Source: Pseudomonas peradeniyensis
GTDB taxonomy: Bacteria > Pseudomonadota > Gammaproteobacteria > Pseudomonadales > Pseudomonadaceae
Reading direction: 5' to 3'
Assembly (NCBI RefSeq): GCF_014268935.2
Contig: NZ_JABWRJ020000001.1
Span: 1,054,001 to 1,118,000, forward strand
Length of the DNA: 64,000 nucleotides
In this document: piece after piece, positions 43,365 to 51,648 of the stretch
How the letters are laid out: each line of letters begins with the position of its first letter
Numbering within the stretch: the stretch's first letter is position 1
Notes under the pieces: model-generated
Told to the model about the DNA's origin: nothing
The model's input: only the letters and a program-made list of their open reading frames with translations
Database searches by the model: none
Position numbers and translations under genes: made by a program

Positions 43365-44543
43365 ATGCTCCACGATTCCATCTCCATCGTTGCCGCCGCG
43401 CACAGTCCCTTCGGCCGCCTGGATGGCCTGAACCTCGAGGACCTGATCGTCCAGGTCACCCGCGATGCCCTGCAGGACGCGGCCATCGACGCCGCCGAGA
43501 TCGATGCGTTGTTCCTCGGCCACTTCAACTCGGGCCTGGTGGCCGACGGTTTCCCGGCTTCGCTGATGCTGCAGGCCGACCCGCAACTGCGCTTCAAGCC
43601 CGCCACCCGCTGCGAAAACGCCTGTGCCTCGGGCTCGGCGGCGATCCAGGCCGGGATCAATGCGATCCGCAGCGGCGCCGCCGAGCTGGTGCTGGTGGTC
43701 GGCGCGGAGAAGATGACCGGCAACAGCACGGTCGAGGTCACCCGGGCGCTGGCCGGCGCCGGCTACCAGAATGCCCTGGCGGAGGCCGGGCTGAGCTTCG
43801 CCCAGTTGTTCGGCCAGGTGGCGCAGCAGTACACCGAGCGCTACCACAGCCCGTTGGCGTCGATGGCGGCCATCGCCGTGAAGAACCATGCCAACGCCAT
43901 GGCCAACCCGTTGGCGCAGATGCACCGGGTGATGGACTTCGAACACTGCAACCAGGTGTCGCCGGGCAACCCGCTGATCGCCGCGCCCCTGCGCCTGACC
44001 GACTGCTCGCTGATCAGCGATGGCGCGGCGGCGATCGTCCTGGCCTCGCCCGAGCGCGCCCGTTCGATGCGCCGCCAGGTGGCGATTCGCTCGATGGTCC
44101 AGGTCAACGACTTCCTGCCGCTGTCGCGCCGCGACATCCTCGCCTTCGAGGGGCCGCAACGGGCCATCCACGGGGCGCTGCGCGAGGCGGGAGTGACCCT
44201 GAACGACCTGAGCTTCGCCGAGGTGCACGACTGCTTCACCATCGCCGAACTGCTGATCTACGAAGCCATGGGCCTGGCGCCGCGGGGCGAGGGGCATCGG
44301 GCACTGGACGACGGCATCGTGCGCCAGGGCGGGCGCTTGCCGGTGAACCTGTCCGGCGGGCTCAAGGCCAAGGGCCATCCGGTGGGCGCCACCGGGGTGT
44401 CGATGCATGCCCTGGGCTTCGCCCAGCTGACCGGCAAGCCCATCGGCCTGGGCGTGCCCAACGCCGAGTTCGGCCTGCTGTTCAACATGGGCGGCATGGC
44501 GGTGGCCAACTATGCCAGCGTGCTGCAAGCGGTCAGGGTCTGA
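43365..44543 (+). CDS. thiolase-superfamily protein (SCP2/lipid-transfer thiolase type)
   Basis: 392 residues. The nucleophilic Cys is in RCENACASGSAAI, and the second active-site regions are EVHDCFTIAEL and GGLKAKGHPVGATG. The HDCF and GHP motifs are typical of the SCP2-thiolase branch, which cleaves or makes branched 3-oxoacyl-CoA, including sterol side chains, rather than of FadA. It lacks a partner DUF35 gene next door, which many such thiolases have. The neighbouring acyl-CoA ligase and MHS transporter suggest catabolism of an imported acid. Confidence 0.9.
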   Translation: MLHDSISIVAAAHSPFGRLDGLNLEDLIVQVTRDALQDAAIDAAEIDALFLGHFNSGLVADGFPASLMLQADPQLRFKPATRCENACASGSAAIQAGINAIRSGAAELVLVVGAEKMTGNSTVEVTRALAGAGYQNALAEAGLSFAQLFGQVAQQYTERYHSPLASMAAIAVKNHANAMANPLAQMHRVMDFEHCNQVSPGNPLIAAPLRLTDCSLISDGAAAIVLASPERARSMRRQVAIRSMVQVNDFLPLSRRDILAFEGPQRAIHGALREAGVTLNDLSFAEVHDCFTIAELLIYEAMGLAPRGEGHRALDDGIVRQGGRLPVNLSGGLKAKGHPVGATGVSMHALGFAQLTGKPIGLGVPNAEFGLLFNMGGMAVANYASVLQAVRV

Positions 44544-44545
44544 GG

Positions 44546-46087
44546 ATGAACATCGCGCATTGGCTGCAGGATGCGGCCCAGCGCTGGCCCGAGCGCCCGG
44601 CGCTGTTCGAGGGGGCGCGCCAGGTTGCCGACTACCGGGCGTTCGCCGCCCTGGCGCGGGCACGGGCGCTGGAGCTGCGGCACACGCATGGCATCGAACC
44701 GGGCGACCGGGTGGCGCTGCTGATGAAGAACAGCTGCGTCTACCTGGAACTGCTCTATGCCATCTGGTGGAGCGGGGCGGTGGCGGTGCCGATCAACAGC
44801 AAGCTGCACGCCCTGGAAGCGGCCTGGATTGCCGGCAATGCCGGGGCGCGCCTGATCTATACCGACGAGGGCGAGGTCTTTGCCGGTGCGCCCCTGCCAG
44901 GCGGCTGCCGTGAGCTGATCGCGCCTGCCCAGGCTGCGCCCGGCTCGCTCGACAGCGATCAACTGGTGCAGCCGCACCCGCGCCAGGACAGCGACCTGGC
45001 CTGGCTGTTCTATACCTCCGGCACCACGGGGCGTTCGAAGGGCGTGATGCTGTCCCATGGCAACCTGGTCGCCATGTCGCTGTGCTACCCGCTGGACGTC
45101 GACCCGGTGACCGCCAACGACGCGGTGCTCTACGCCGCGCCGATGTCCCATGGCGCCGGGCTGTACAACTTCGTCCACGTGCGCTGCGGCGCCCGGCACG
45201 TGGTGCCGCTGTCCCGGGGCTTCCAGGCCGCCGAGCTGTTCGGCCTGGCGCAGACCCTGGGACAGGTCAGCCTGTTCGCCGCGCCGACCATGGTCAAGCG
45301 CATGGTCGAGCAGGCCCGCCAGCAGGGCTATGACGGCGCGGGCATCAAGACCATCGTCTACGGCGGCGGCCCGATGTACCTGGCGGACCTCAGCGAGGCC
45401 CTGGACACCTTCGGCCCGCGCCTGGTGCAGATCTACGGCCAGGGCGAGTGCCCGATGACCATCAGCGCGCTGTCGCGTGAGGCCATCGCCGACCGTGAGC
45501 ACCCCGACTGGCCCGCCATCGCCGCCTCGGTGGGGCGGGCCCAGGCCTGTGTCGAGGTCCGCGTGGTGGACGGCGCGGGCCAGCCGCTGGCGGCCGGCGA
45601 ACCCGGCGAGATCAGCGTGCGCGGGCCGGTGGTGATGCAGGGTTACTGGGACAATCCGCAGGCCACCCAGGCGACCCTGGTGGACGGCTGGCTGCGCACC
45701 GGCGATATCGGTTTGCTCGACGAGCACGGCTACCTGACCCTGACCGACCGCAGCAAGGACGTGATCATCTCCGGCGGCAGCAACATCTACCCGCGCGAAG
45801 TCGAGGAAGTGCTGATCCAGCACCCCGAAGTGTTCGAGGCCTGCGTGGTCGGGGAGGCCGACGCCGAGTGGGGCGAGTCGGTGGTGGCCTTCGTCGTGCC
45901 GCGTACGCCCGGCAGCCTCGATGCCCAGGCGCTCAACCAATGGTTCCTGGCGCGCATGGCCTCGTTCAAGAAACCGAAGAAGTACCTGTTCTGTGCCGAG
46001 CTGCCGAAGAACAGCTATGGCAAGATTCTCAAGACCCAGCTGCGCCAGTGGCTGCAGAACCCCGACGGGGCGTTCGCCAGCCACTGA
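44546..46087 (+). CDS. AMP-dependent acyl-CoA synthetase/ligase
   Basis: 513 residues. AMP-binding motif LFYTSGTTGRSKGVMLSHGN, IYGQGECPM (an unusual GQGE in place of the common YGxTE), GWLRTGDIG and the C-terminal PKNSYGKILK with the catalytic Lys. It should adenylate and thioesterify a carboxylic acid. The ATG follows the thiolase stop by 2 bases with GAGG overlapping the stop, so the two are translationally linked. Confidence 0.92.
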   Translation: MNIAHWLQDAAQRWPERPALFEGARQVADYRAFAALARARALELRHTHGIEPGDRVALLMKNSCVYLELLYAIWWSGAVAVPINSKLHALEAAWIAGNAGARLIYTDEGEVFAGAPLPGGCRELIAPAQAAPGSLDSDQLVQPHPRQDSDLAWLFYTSGTTGRSKGVMLSHGNLVAMSLCYPLDVDPVTANDAVLYAAPMSHGAGLYNFVHVRCGARHVVPLSRGFQAAELFGLAQTLGQVSLFAAPTMVKRMVEQARQQGYDGAGIKTIVYGGGPMYLADLSEALDTFGPRLVQIYGQGECPMTISALSREAIADREHPDWPAIAASVGRAQACVEVRVVDGAGQPLAAGEPGEISVRGPVVMQGYWDNPQATQATLVDGWLRTGDIGLLDEHGYLTLTDRSKDVIISGGSNIYPREVEEVLIQHPEVFEACVVGEADAEWGESVVAFVVPRTPGSLDAQALNQWFLARMASFKKPKKYLFCAELPKNSYGKILKTQLRQWLQNPDGAFASH

Positions 46088-46129
46088 CCGGCATCTTTCA
46101 TGGAAAGCACCACGACAGGAGTTCCCGAC

Positions 46130-47464
46130 ATGGGCATGTCACCCGGCAACACCCAGCGCCAGCGGCGCCGCGCCTTTATCGGCGCCACCACCGGCCACTT
46201 GATCGAGTGGTACGACTACGGCGTCTACGGCTTCCTGGCCTTGTACATCGGCAAGGCCTTCTTCGTTTCCGACGACCCCACCAGCAGCCTGCTGGCAAGC
46301 TTCGCGGCCTTTGCCCTGAGCTTCTTCATCCGCCCGTTGGGCGGGCTGTTCTTCGGCCCGCTGGCGGACAAGATCGGTCGCCGCCGCACGCTGATCACGG
46401 TGCTGGTGATGATGGCCGGCTCCACCTTCCTGCTCGGTCTGCTGCCGACCTACGCCAGCATCGGCATCGCCGCCCCGGTGATCCTGGTGCTGATCCGCTG
46501 CGTGCAGGGCTTCTCTGCCGGCGGTGAGATCGGCACCATCACCAGCTTCATCTCCGAATACGCCGGGCCCGGTCGCCGTGGCTTTGCCACCTGCTGGCTG
46601 ATGGTCACCGCGGTGCTCGGCCTGCTGCTGGGCGGCGCCGTGGCCAATGGCATGACCTGGGCGCTGGGCGCCGAGCTGATGCAGGACTGGGGCTGGCGCA
46701 TCCCGTTCCTGATCGCCGGTCCCCTGGGCTTCATCTCGCTGTACATTCGCCTCAAGCTTGAGGACAGCCCCGAGTTCCTCGCCCTGGTGGAAGCCGGGCA
46801 GACCTCCAAGGCGCCGCTGCGCGAGGTATGGCAGTGGAAGCGCTCGATCGCCCTGGTGTTCTTCATCATCACCCTGCACAGCTCGATCTTCTACCTGGTG
46901 CTGACCTTCGCCTCGACCTACATGTCCAACACGCTGAAGTTCGACAGCGGCACCACCTTGCTCTACGTGTTCGTCGCCAGCCTGTCGGCGGCGCTGGTGA
47001 TGCCATTGGGCGGCGCCTTCACCGACCGCTACGGGCGCAAGCCGTTCCTGATGGTGATCGGCACCCTGGCGACCCTGGCCATGTACTGGTTCTTCAAGAC
47101 CGCGCCCGGCGCCACCCCGGCCACCCTGTTCTGGCCGCTGATGGCGGTGGCGATCCTGTTCGGGCTGTATGCTTCGTCGACCTACGCGTTGATGAGTGAA
47201 CTGCTGCCGACGCGGATCCGCTCAACCGGCATCGCCATGGCCTACAACATCCCGGTGGCGGTGTTCGGCGGCAGCGCGCCGCTGATCTCCACCTGGCTGA
47301 TCAAGGTGACCGGGGATATCACCGCACCGTGGTACTTTTACGTGGGCACCGGTGTGGCGTCGCTGGTGGCGCTGGTGGTGCTGCGCAAGGAAGATTTCGT
47401 CGCCTGTGGCCACGCTGCGCGCCAGCCGGTTGAACCGAACCCATTGAACCTGCGTTCGGCCTGA
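46130..47464 (+). CDS. MFS metabolite:H+ symporter (MHS family)
   Basis: 444 residues with 12 hydrophobic segments. MHS hallmarks: GATTGHLIEWYDYGVYGFLA in TM1, FFGPLADKIGRRRTL between TM2 and TM3 and RCVQGFSAGGEIG in TM4. Relatives carry shikimate, 4-methyl-o-phthalate, alpha-ketoglutarate and similar acids. ACAGGAG precedes ATG 46130; the in-frame ATG at 46100 lacks a ribosome site. It probably imports the acid handled by the ligase and thiolase. Confidence 0.93.
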   Translation: MGMSPGNTQRQRRRAFIGATTGHLIEWYDYGVYGFLALYIGKAFFVSDDPTSSLLASFAAFALSFFIRPLGGLFFGPLADKIGRRRTLITVLVMMAGSTFLLGLLPTYASIGIAAPVILVLIRCVQGFSAGGEIGTITSFISEYAGPGRRGFATCWLMVTAVLGLLLGGAVANGMTWALGAELMQDWGWRIPFLIAGPLGFISLYIRLKLEDSPEFLALVEAGQTSKAPLREVWQWKRSIALVFFIITLHSSIFYLVLTFASTYMSNTLKFDSGTTLLYVFVASLSAALVMPLGGAFTDRYGRKPFLMVIGTLATLAMYWFFKTAPGATPATLFWPLMAVAILFGLYASSTYALMSELLPTRIRSTGIAMAYNIPVAVFGGSAPLISTWLIKVTGDITAPWYFYVGTGVASLVALVVLRKEDFVACGHAARQPVEPNPLNLRSA

Positions 47465-47477
47465 AGGCAGGAGACCT

Positions 47478-47507
47478 CTGTGGGAGCGGGTAAACCCGCT
47501 CCCACAG
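47478..47507. terminator. 13-bp perfect hairpin, REP-derived
   Basis: CTGTGGGAGCGGG (47478-47490) and CCCGCTCCCACAG (47495-47507) form a perfect stem with the loop TAAA. It resembles the REP core and lies 13 bases after the transporter stop, so it probably ends that operon. Confidence 0.75.
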
Positions 47508-47637
47508 GCTGGCATTCAGCGGTTGAGGGTTCGCTCGATCTCGGCAACAATCGGTTACATGCGCTGGGACAGGACGCCCCACGCAGCGCTGCCGCTTGCT
47601 GAGAGCGGCATGGAACCCATGGCCTGCGAAGAACAAC

Positions 47638-48642
47638 ATGAAATCAGCGCGCACTGTCATCTCGGAAAACTTCTTCCGTCGTTTCAAACCCATCTTCGCC
47701 CCGCATCTGGATGCCCTCGGCATCGACCTGCCATTGCTGGACCGCGCCGACATCGAAATCCCCGGTGACCAGTACCTGGCCCTGTGGGAAGCCGCCGGCA
47801 CCCGCAACCCCGCCATCGGCCTGACCCTGGGCAGCCAGACCGAAGCCGACGACATCGGCGCCCTGGGCCATGCCCTGCATTGCGCGCCCAGCGTCGAAAA
47901 GGCGCTGATTACCCTGCACACCTACATCGTGGTGTTCGCCCAGGAGTCGTCCATCGACTACTGCTGCGAAAGCCGCCAGCTGCGCATCACCTACCAGGTC
48001 ACCGATACCACGGTGGTCAACCGCCGCCAGGACGCCGAGTTCGCCATCGCCGCGATCCTGCGTCAGTTGCAGCTGATCACCGCCAACCCGTTGCGGCCGC
48101 TGCGGGTGGACTTCGAGCACCCGCGGCCGGCGGATGTCTCGGTGCACAAGCAGTTGTTCATGTGCCCGGTGTTCTTCGGCCAGTCGACCAACCGCATCAC
48201 GTTTTCCGTTGATGTCCTCAAGCTGCCGGTGGCCCAGGGCAACGAGCGTCTGTTCCAGGCCCTGGAGCCTTACCTGCAACGGGAGCTCGAGCAGCGCAGC
48301 ATCAGCGATGAGCTGCTGCCCCAGGTCACCCGCATGATCGCCCTGGGCATGGCCAGCGGCGTGCCGTCGCTGGACGAGGTCAGCGCGCGCATGGGCCTGA
48401 GCCGGCGTACCCTGCAACGCCGCCTGAAGGAACAGGCCATCGAGTTCTCGGTGCTGGTGGAGGAGGTGCGCCGCGACCTGGCGCTGGGTTACCTGAACCA
48501 CTCCGACTACTCGATGACGCAGATCTCGCTGCTGCTCGGCTACGCCGAATCCGGCTCGTTCACCCGGGCCTTCCGGCGCTGGACCGGGCAGTCGCCGCAA
48601 CAGTTTCGTCAGGCCGGGCGCGGGCCTGGCGCGGTGTGCTGA
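47638..48642 (+). CDS. AraC-type regulator (OruR/ArgR-like architecture)
   Basis: 334 residues. The N-terminal ~200 residues resemble the arabinose-binding-like domain PF12625 (IGLTLGSQTEADDIGALGHALHCAPSVEKAL). The C-terminal HTH has VPSLDEVSARMGLSRRTLQRRLKEQ and SMTQISLLLGYAESGSFTRAFRRWTGQSPQQFR. ATG 47638 fits the family start. Adjacent to an FAD oxidoreductase, it likely controls that gene and perhaps the larger operon downstream. Confidence 0.9.
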   Translation: MKSARTVISENFFRRFKPIFAPHLDALGIDLPLLDRADIEIPGDQYLALWEAAGTRNPAIGLTLGSQTEADDIGALGHALHCAPSVEKALITLHTYIVVFAQESSIDYCCESRQLRITYQVTDTTVVNRRQDAEFAIAAILRQLQLITANPLRPLRVDFEHPRPADVSVHKQLFMCPVFFGQSTNRITFSVDVLKLPVAQGNERLFQALEPYLQRELEQRSISDELLPQVTRMIALGMASGVPSLDEVSARMGLSRRTLQRRLKEQAIEFSVLVEEVRRDLALGYLNHSDYSMTQISLLLGYAESGSFTRAFRRWTGQSPQQFRQAGRGPGAVC

Positions 48643-48702
48643 AAATCTGGCATCCGTGGTCAATCCCGTTGCCGCGCCGCTCGATAGGCTCGAAGGGACC
48701 GC

Positions 48703-50097
48703 ATGTCCGTGTGCGAAACCCGAGAGTCCAGCATGAACGACAACAACAACGACGCTGTGCATGAACATCGCTCCTTCTGGCAACACGACTACGGCGCCTA
48801 CGCGCCGAACACGCGCCTGACCGAAGACCTCAAGGTCGATGTGGCGGTGATCGGTGGAGGTTTCACCGGGCTCAATGCCGCCTGGCAGTTCAAGCGCGAT
48901 AACCCCGGCGCCCGGGTGGTGGTGCTGGAGGCGGCGCAGATCGGTTTCGGCGCCAGTGGGCGCAACGCCGGCTTCAGCACCAGGCTGTTCGGCCTGGAAC
49001 CGGAGCTGGTGGTGCTGCGCTGGGGCCGGCAGAAGATGATCGACGCCCACCATTACCTTGAAAAGGCCGTGGCCTATACCCGCGAAGTGATCGACAGCCA
49101 CGGCATCGATTCGGATTACCGCCATGCCGGACTGCTGCGGGTCAGCTATTCGCCGCAGCAGGTGGCGCGCCTGGGCAAGACCCTGGAACTGTACGATTCG
49201 CTGGGGCTGGCGGCGGACATGCGCTGGCAGGACAGCGACGCGCTGCGCCAGCAGTACGATTCACCGCGTCTGCTGGGTGGTATCCGTGAAACCGGGACCG
49301 GCTACCTCGACCCCTGCAAGCAGGTGCGTGGCCTCAAGGGCCTGGCGGCTTCGGCGGGCGTGCGCATCCACGAGTCCACGCCAGTACTGGACATCGACAC
49401 CAGTGGTAGGGGCATCGTGCTGCGCACGCCCGTGGCCAGTGTGACCGCCGACAAGCTGGTGCTCGCCACCAACGCCTACTCGCGGCAGGTGCCGGGTTCT
49501 CGTACGCTGGAGCGTCGCCAGTTCCCGCTGTGGACCTACCAGGTGGTCACCGAGCCCCTGGGCGATGCGCTCTGGCAGCGCCTTGGCTGGCAGGGCCGAG
49601 AGGCGTTCGGCGACAACCGGCAGATGCTGCACTATTTCCGCCCGACCGTGGACGGGCGCATCGTCATGGGCGGCGGCGATGTGCTGGCCTACAGCGGCAG
49701 TGCAACGGATGAACAGCCGTCGCCGGCCAGCTGGGCCCATTGCGAGGCGCACCTGAAGTGGGTCTACCCGCAGTTGCGCGACGTACGCATTGCCTACCGC
49801 TGGGGCGGGCCGGTATCGGTGAACGCCGACATGGTCCCGGAGATCAGTTTTGTCGGCGATGAGCGCATGATCTACGCCGGGGGCTGCTTCGGCCACGGCG
49901 TGGCGCTGAGCCATCTGAACGGGCGGACCATCGCCGACCTGTTGCAGGGCCGACGCAGCGAGTTGACCGACTTCTGGATCGTCAACCGCAAGGCCATCCC
50001 GATGCCGGGCAACACCCTGTCGTGCTGGGCCGGGCGCACGGCGCGCCAGGCGCTGAGGGCCTGGGACTGGTGGGAGGAGCGCGGGCTCAAGGCCTGA
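48703..50097 (+). CDS. FAD-dependent oxidoreductase (DAO family, PuuB-like)
   Basis: 464 residues from ATG 48703, which has AAGGGA at good distance; ATG 48733 (454 residues) is an alternative. The dinucleotide fold is VAVIGGGFTGLNAAW, then GFGASGRNAGFS (DAO/GlyA family motif) and the C-terminal YAGGCFGHGVALSHLNGRTIAD. Such enzymes oxidise secondary or primary amines, for example gamma-glutamylputrescine, with oxygen. An amine substrate would link it logically to the amine dehydrogenase genes 7 kb downstream. Confidence 0.9.
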   Translation: MSVCETRESSMNDNNNDAVHEHRSFWQHDYGAYAPNTRLTEDLKVDVAVIGGGFTGLNAAWQFKRDNPGARVVVLEAAQIGFGASGRNAGFSTRLFGLEPELVVLRWGRQKMIDAHHYLEKAVAYTREVIDSHGIDSDYRHAGLLRVSYSPQQVARLGKTLELYDSLGLAADMRWQDSDALRQQYDSPRLLGGIRETGTGYLDPCKQVRGLKGLAASAGVRIHESTPVLDIDTSGRGIVLRTPVASVTADKLVLATNAYSRQVPGSRTLERRQFPLWTYQVVTEPLGDALWQRLGWQGREAFGDNRQMLHYFRPTVDGRIVMGGGDVLAYSGSATDEQPSPASWAHCEAHLKWVYPQLRDVRIAYRWGGPVSVNADMVPEISFVGDERMIYAGGCFGHGVALSHLNGRTIADLLQGRRSELTDFWIVNRKAIPMPGNTLSCWAGRTARQALRAWDWWEERGLKA

Positions 50098-50203
50098 CAC
50101 GCAGCCTGCTGGCACCGGATGACAAACACCCTGGCGCATGCGGCCAAGCCGCTGGCCAGCGCCATTGAATACTGTCTGTCACGCAGAGCCGGAAACGCAT
50201 TTT

Positions 50204-50229
50204 GGGCCGTCCCTCGGCGGCCTCTTTTT
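50204..50229 (+). terminator. weak Rho-independent terminator candidate
   Basis: GGCCG (50205-50209) pairs with CGGCC (50218-50222) around an 8-base loop and is followed by TCTTTTT. It lies in the 195-base gap between the FAD oxidoreductase and the DUF1329 gene, suggesting that the latter starts a new transcript. Confidence 0.4.
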
Positions 50230-50292
50230 CCGCGCCCTTGCCCGTTACGAACTGCCTTTCGATAACCACAACAATCCCGCAAGGAAAAGTTC

Positions 50293-51630
50293 ATGAAACC
50301 ACGCCCCCTGTCCCTGTTGGGCGGCGCGCTGTTGGCGCTGCTCGGTACCACCACCTCCCTCACGGCCCTTGCCGACCTTACCCCCACGGGGGCCGAAAGG
50401 GCCGGCAACGCCGACGGCAGTATTCCCGCATGGACCGGCGGCCTGACCCAGGCGCCGGCTGGCTGGTCGCCGGGCCATGGCGACCCCTATGCCGGCGACA
50501 AGCGCCTGTATTCGATCGATGCCAACAACGTGGCCCAGTACCAGGGGCAGTTGCCGGAAGGACAGGTGGCGCTGATCAAGGCCTACCCGGGCTATCGACT
50601 GGACGTGTACCCCACTCATCGCAGTTGCGCGATTCCGGCCGAGGTGGCCAAGCGTACCCAGGACTTTGCCGGCCAGGCACGCATCGGCGCCGATGGCTGG
50701 CGCCTGGAGCAGGCCGCCGGGGCCGCGGTGCCGTTCCCGCAACCGAAAAGCGGCATCGAGGTGCTGTGGAACTACAAACTGCGCTACATGGCCAAGGGCC
50801 GCAAGGCGCAGATCTCGTTCCTGCGTCGCGAAGCCGGTGGCGGGCTTACCGAGATCCGCCAATGGGCCAGCGAGTACTACCCCTACAACGACCCGGCGGT
50901 GAAAGCGCCCGAGGACACCGGCGACATCGAAGCCAAGCTGCTCTACGACATTCAGTCGCCGTCCTCGCGCGCGGGTGAGATGTACCTGGTGCATGCCCGC
51001 CTGGACCAGCCACAGAACGCCTGGATCTATTTCCCCGGCCAGCGCCGCGTGCGCCAGGCGCCGACCTTCGCCTACGACAACCCGATCGCCGGCTCCGACA
51101 ACCTGTACTTCGTCGACCAGATCAACATGTTCACCGGTGCCCTGGACCGTTACGACTTCAAGCTGCTGGGCAAGCGCGAAATGGTAGTGCCGTACAACTC
51201 CTACCGCCTGGTGGACAAGGCCAACACCTACGACAAGCTGATCGGCGAGCAGTACCTGGACCGTGACGCGCAGCGCTACGAAAAGCATCGGGTGTGGGTG
51301 GTGGAGGCCACGGTCAAGGCCGACAAGCGCCATTCGTTCGCCAAGCGCGTGTTCTATTTCGACGAGGACAGCTGGAGCCTGCTGCACGTGGACATGTACG
51401 ATGCCAGGGGCAACCTGTGGCGGGTGCAGGAGGGCAGCTTGTGGGCCGACCCCGAGATCCAGGCCTGCACCAGCTTCGAGTACGTCAGCTACGACCTGAT
51501 CGCCCGGCGTTATATCGCCGACGGCTTCACCCAGCAGGGCGCGGCCCTGGACCTCACCGCCGGCCTGCAGGGCCGGGTCAGTGACAAGTTGTTCAACGCG
51601 GGCGAACTGCGCCGTCGCGGCGAGCGCTGA
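50293..51630 (+). CDS. DUF1329 family exported protein
   Basis: 445 residues with a signal peptide (LSLLGGALLALLGTTTSLTALAD). The mature N-terminus DLTPTGAERAGNADGSIPAWTGG is the DUF1329 opening, and PGQRRVRQAPTFAYDNP and WVVEATVKADKRHSFAKRVFYFDEDSW follow. Its fold relates to LolA/LolB-type lipid carriers, which suits shuttling a hydrophobic ligand across the periplasm. GCAAGGAAAAG precedes the ATG. It is the first gene of a long operon and is followed at 18 bases by its usual partner, DUF1302. Confidence 0.92.
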   Translation: MKPRPLSLLGGALLALLGTTTSLTALADLTPTGAERAGNADGSIPAWTGGLTQAPAGWSPGHGDPYAGDKRLYSIDANNVAQYQGQLPEGQVALIKAYPGYRLDVYPTHRSCAIPAEVAKRTQDFAGQARIGADGWRLEQAAGAAVPFPQPKSGIEVLWNYKLRYMAKGRKAQISFLRREAGGGLTEIRQWASEYYPYNDPAVKAPEDTGDIEAKLLYDIQSPSSRAGEMYLVHARLDQPQNAWIYFPGQRRVRQAPTFAYDNPIAGSDNLYFVDQINMFTGALDRYDFKLLGKREMVVPYNSYRLVDKANTYDKLIGEQYLDRDAQRYEKHRVWVVEATVKADKRHSFAKRVFYFDEDSWSLLHVDMYDARGNLWRVQEGSLWADPEIQACTSFEYVSYDLIARRYIADGFTQQGAALDLTAGLQGRVSDKLFNAGELRRRGER

Positions 51631-51648
51631 TCTTCGGGAGAACACAAC

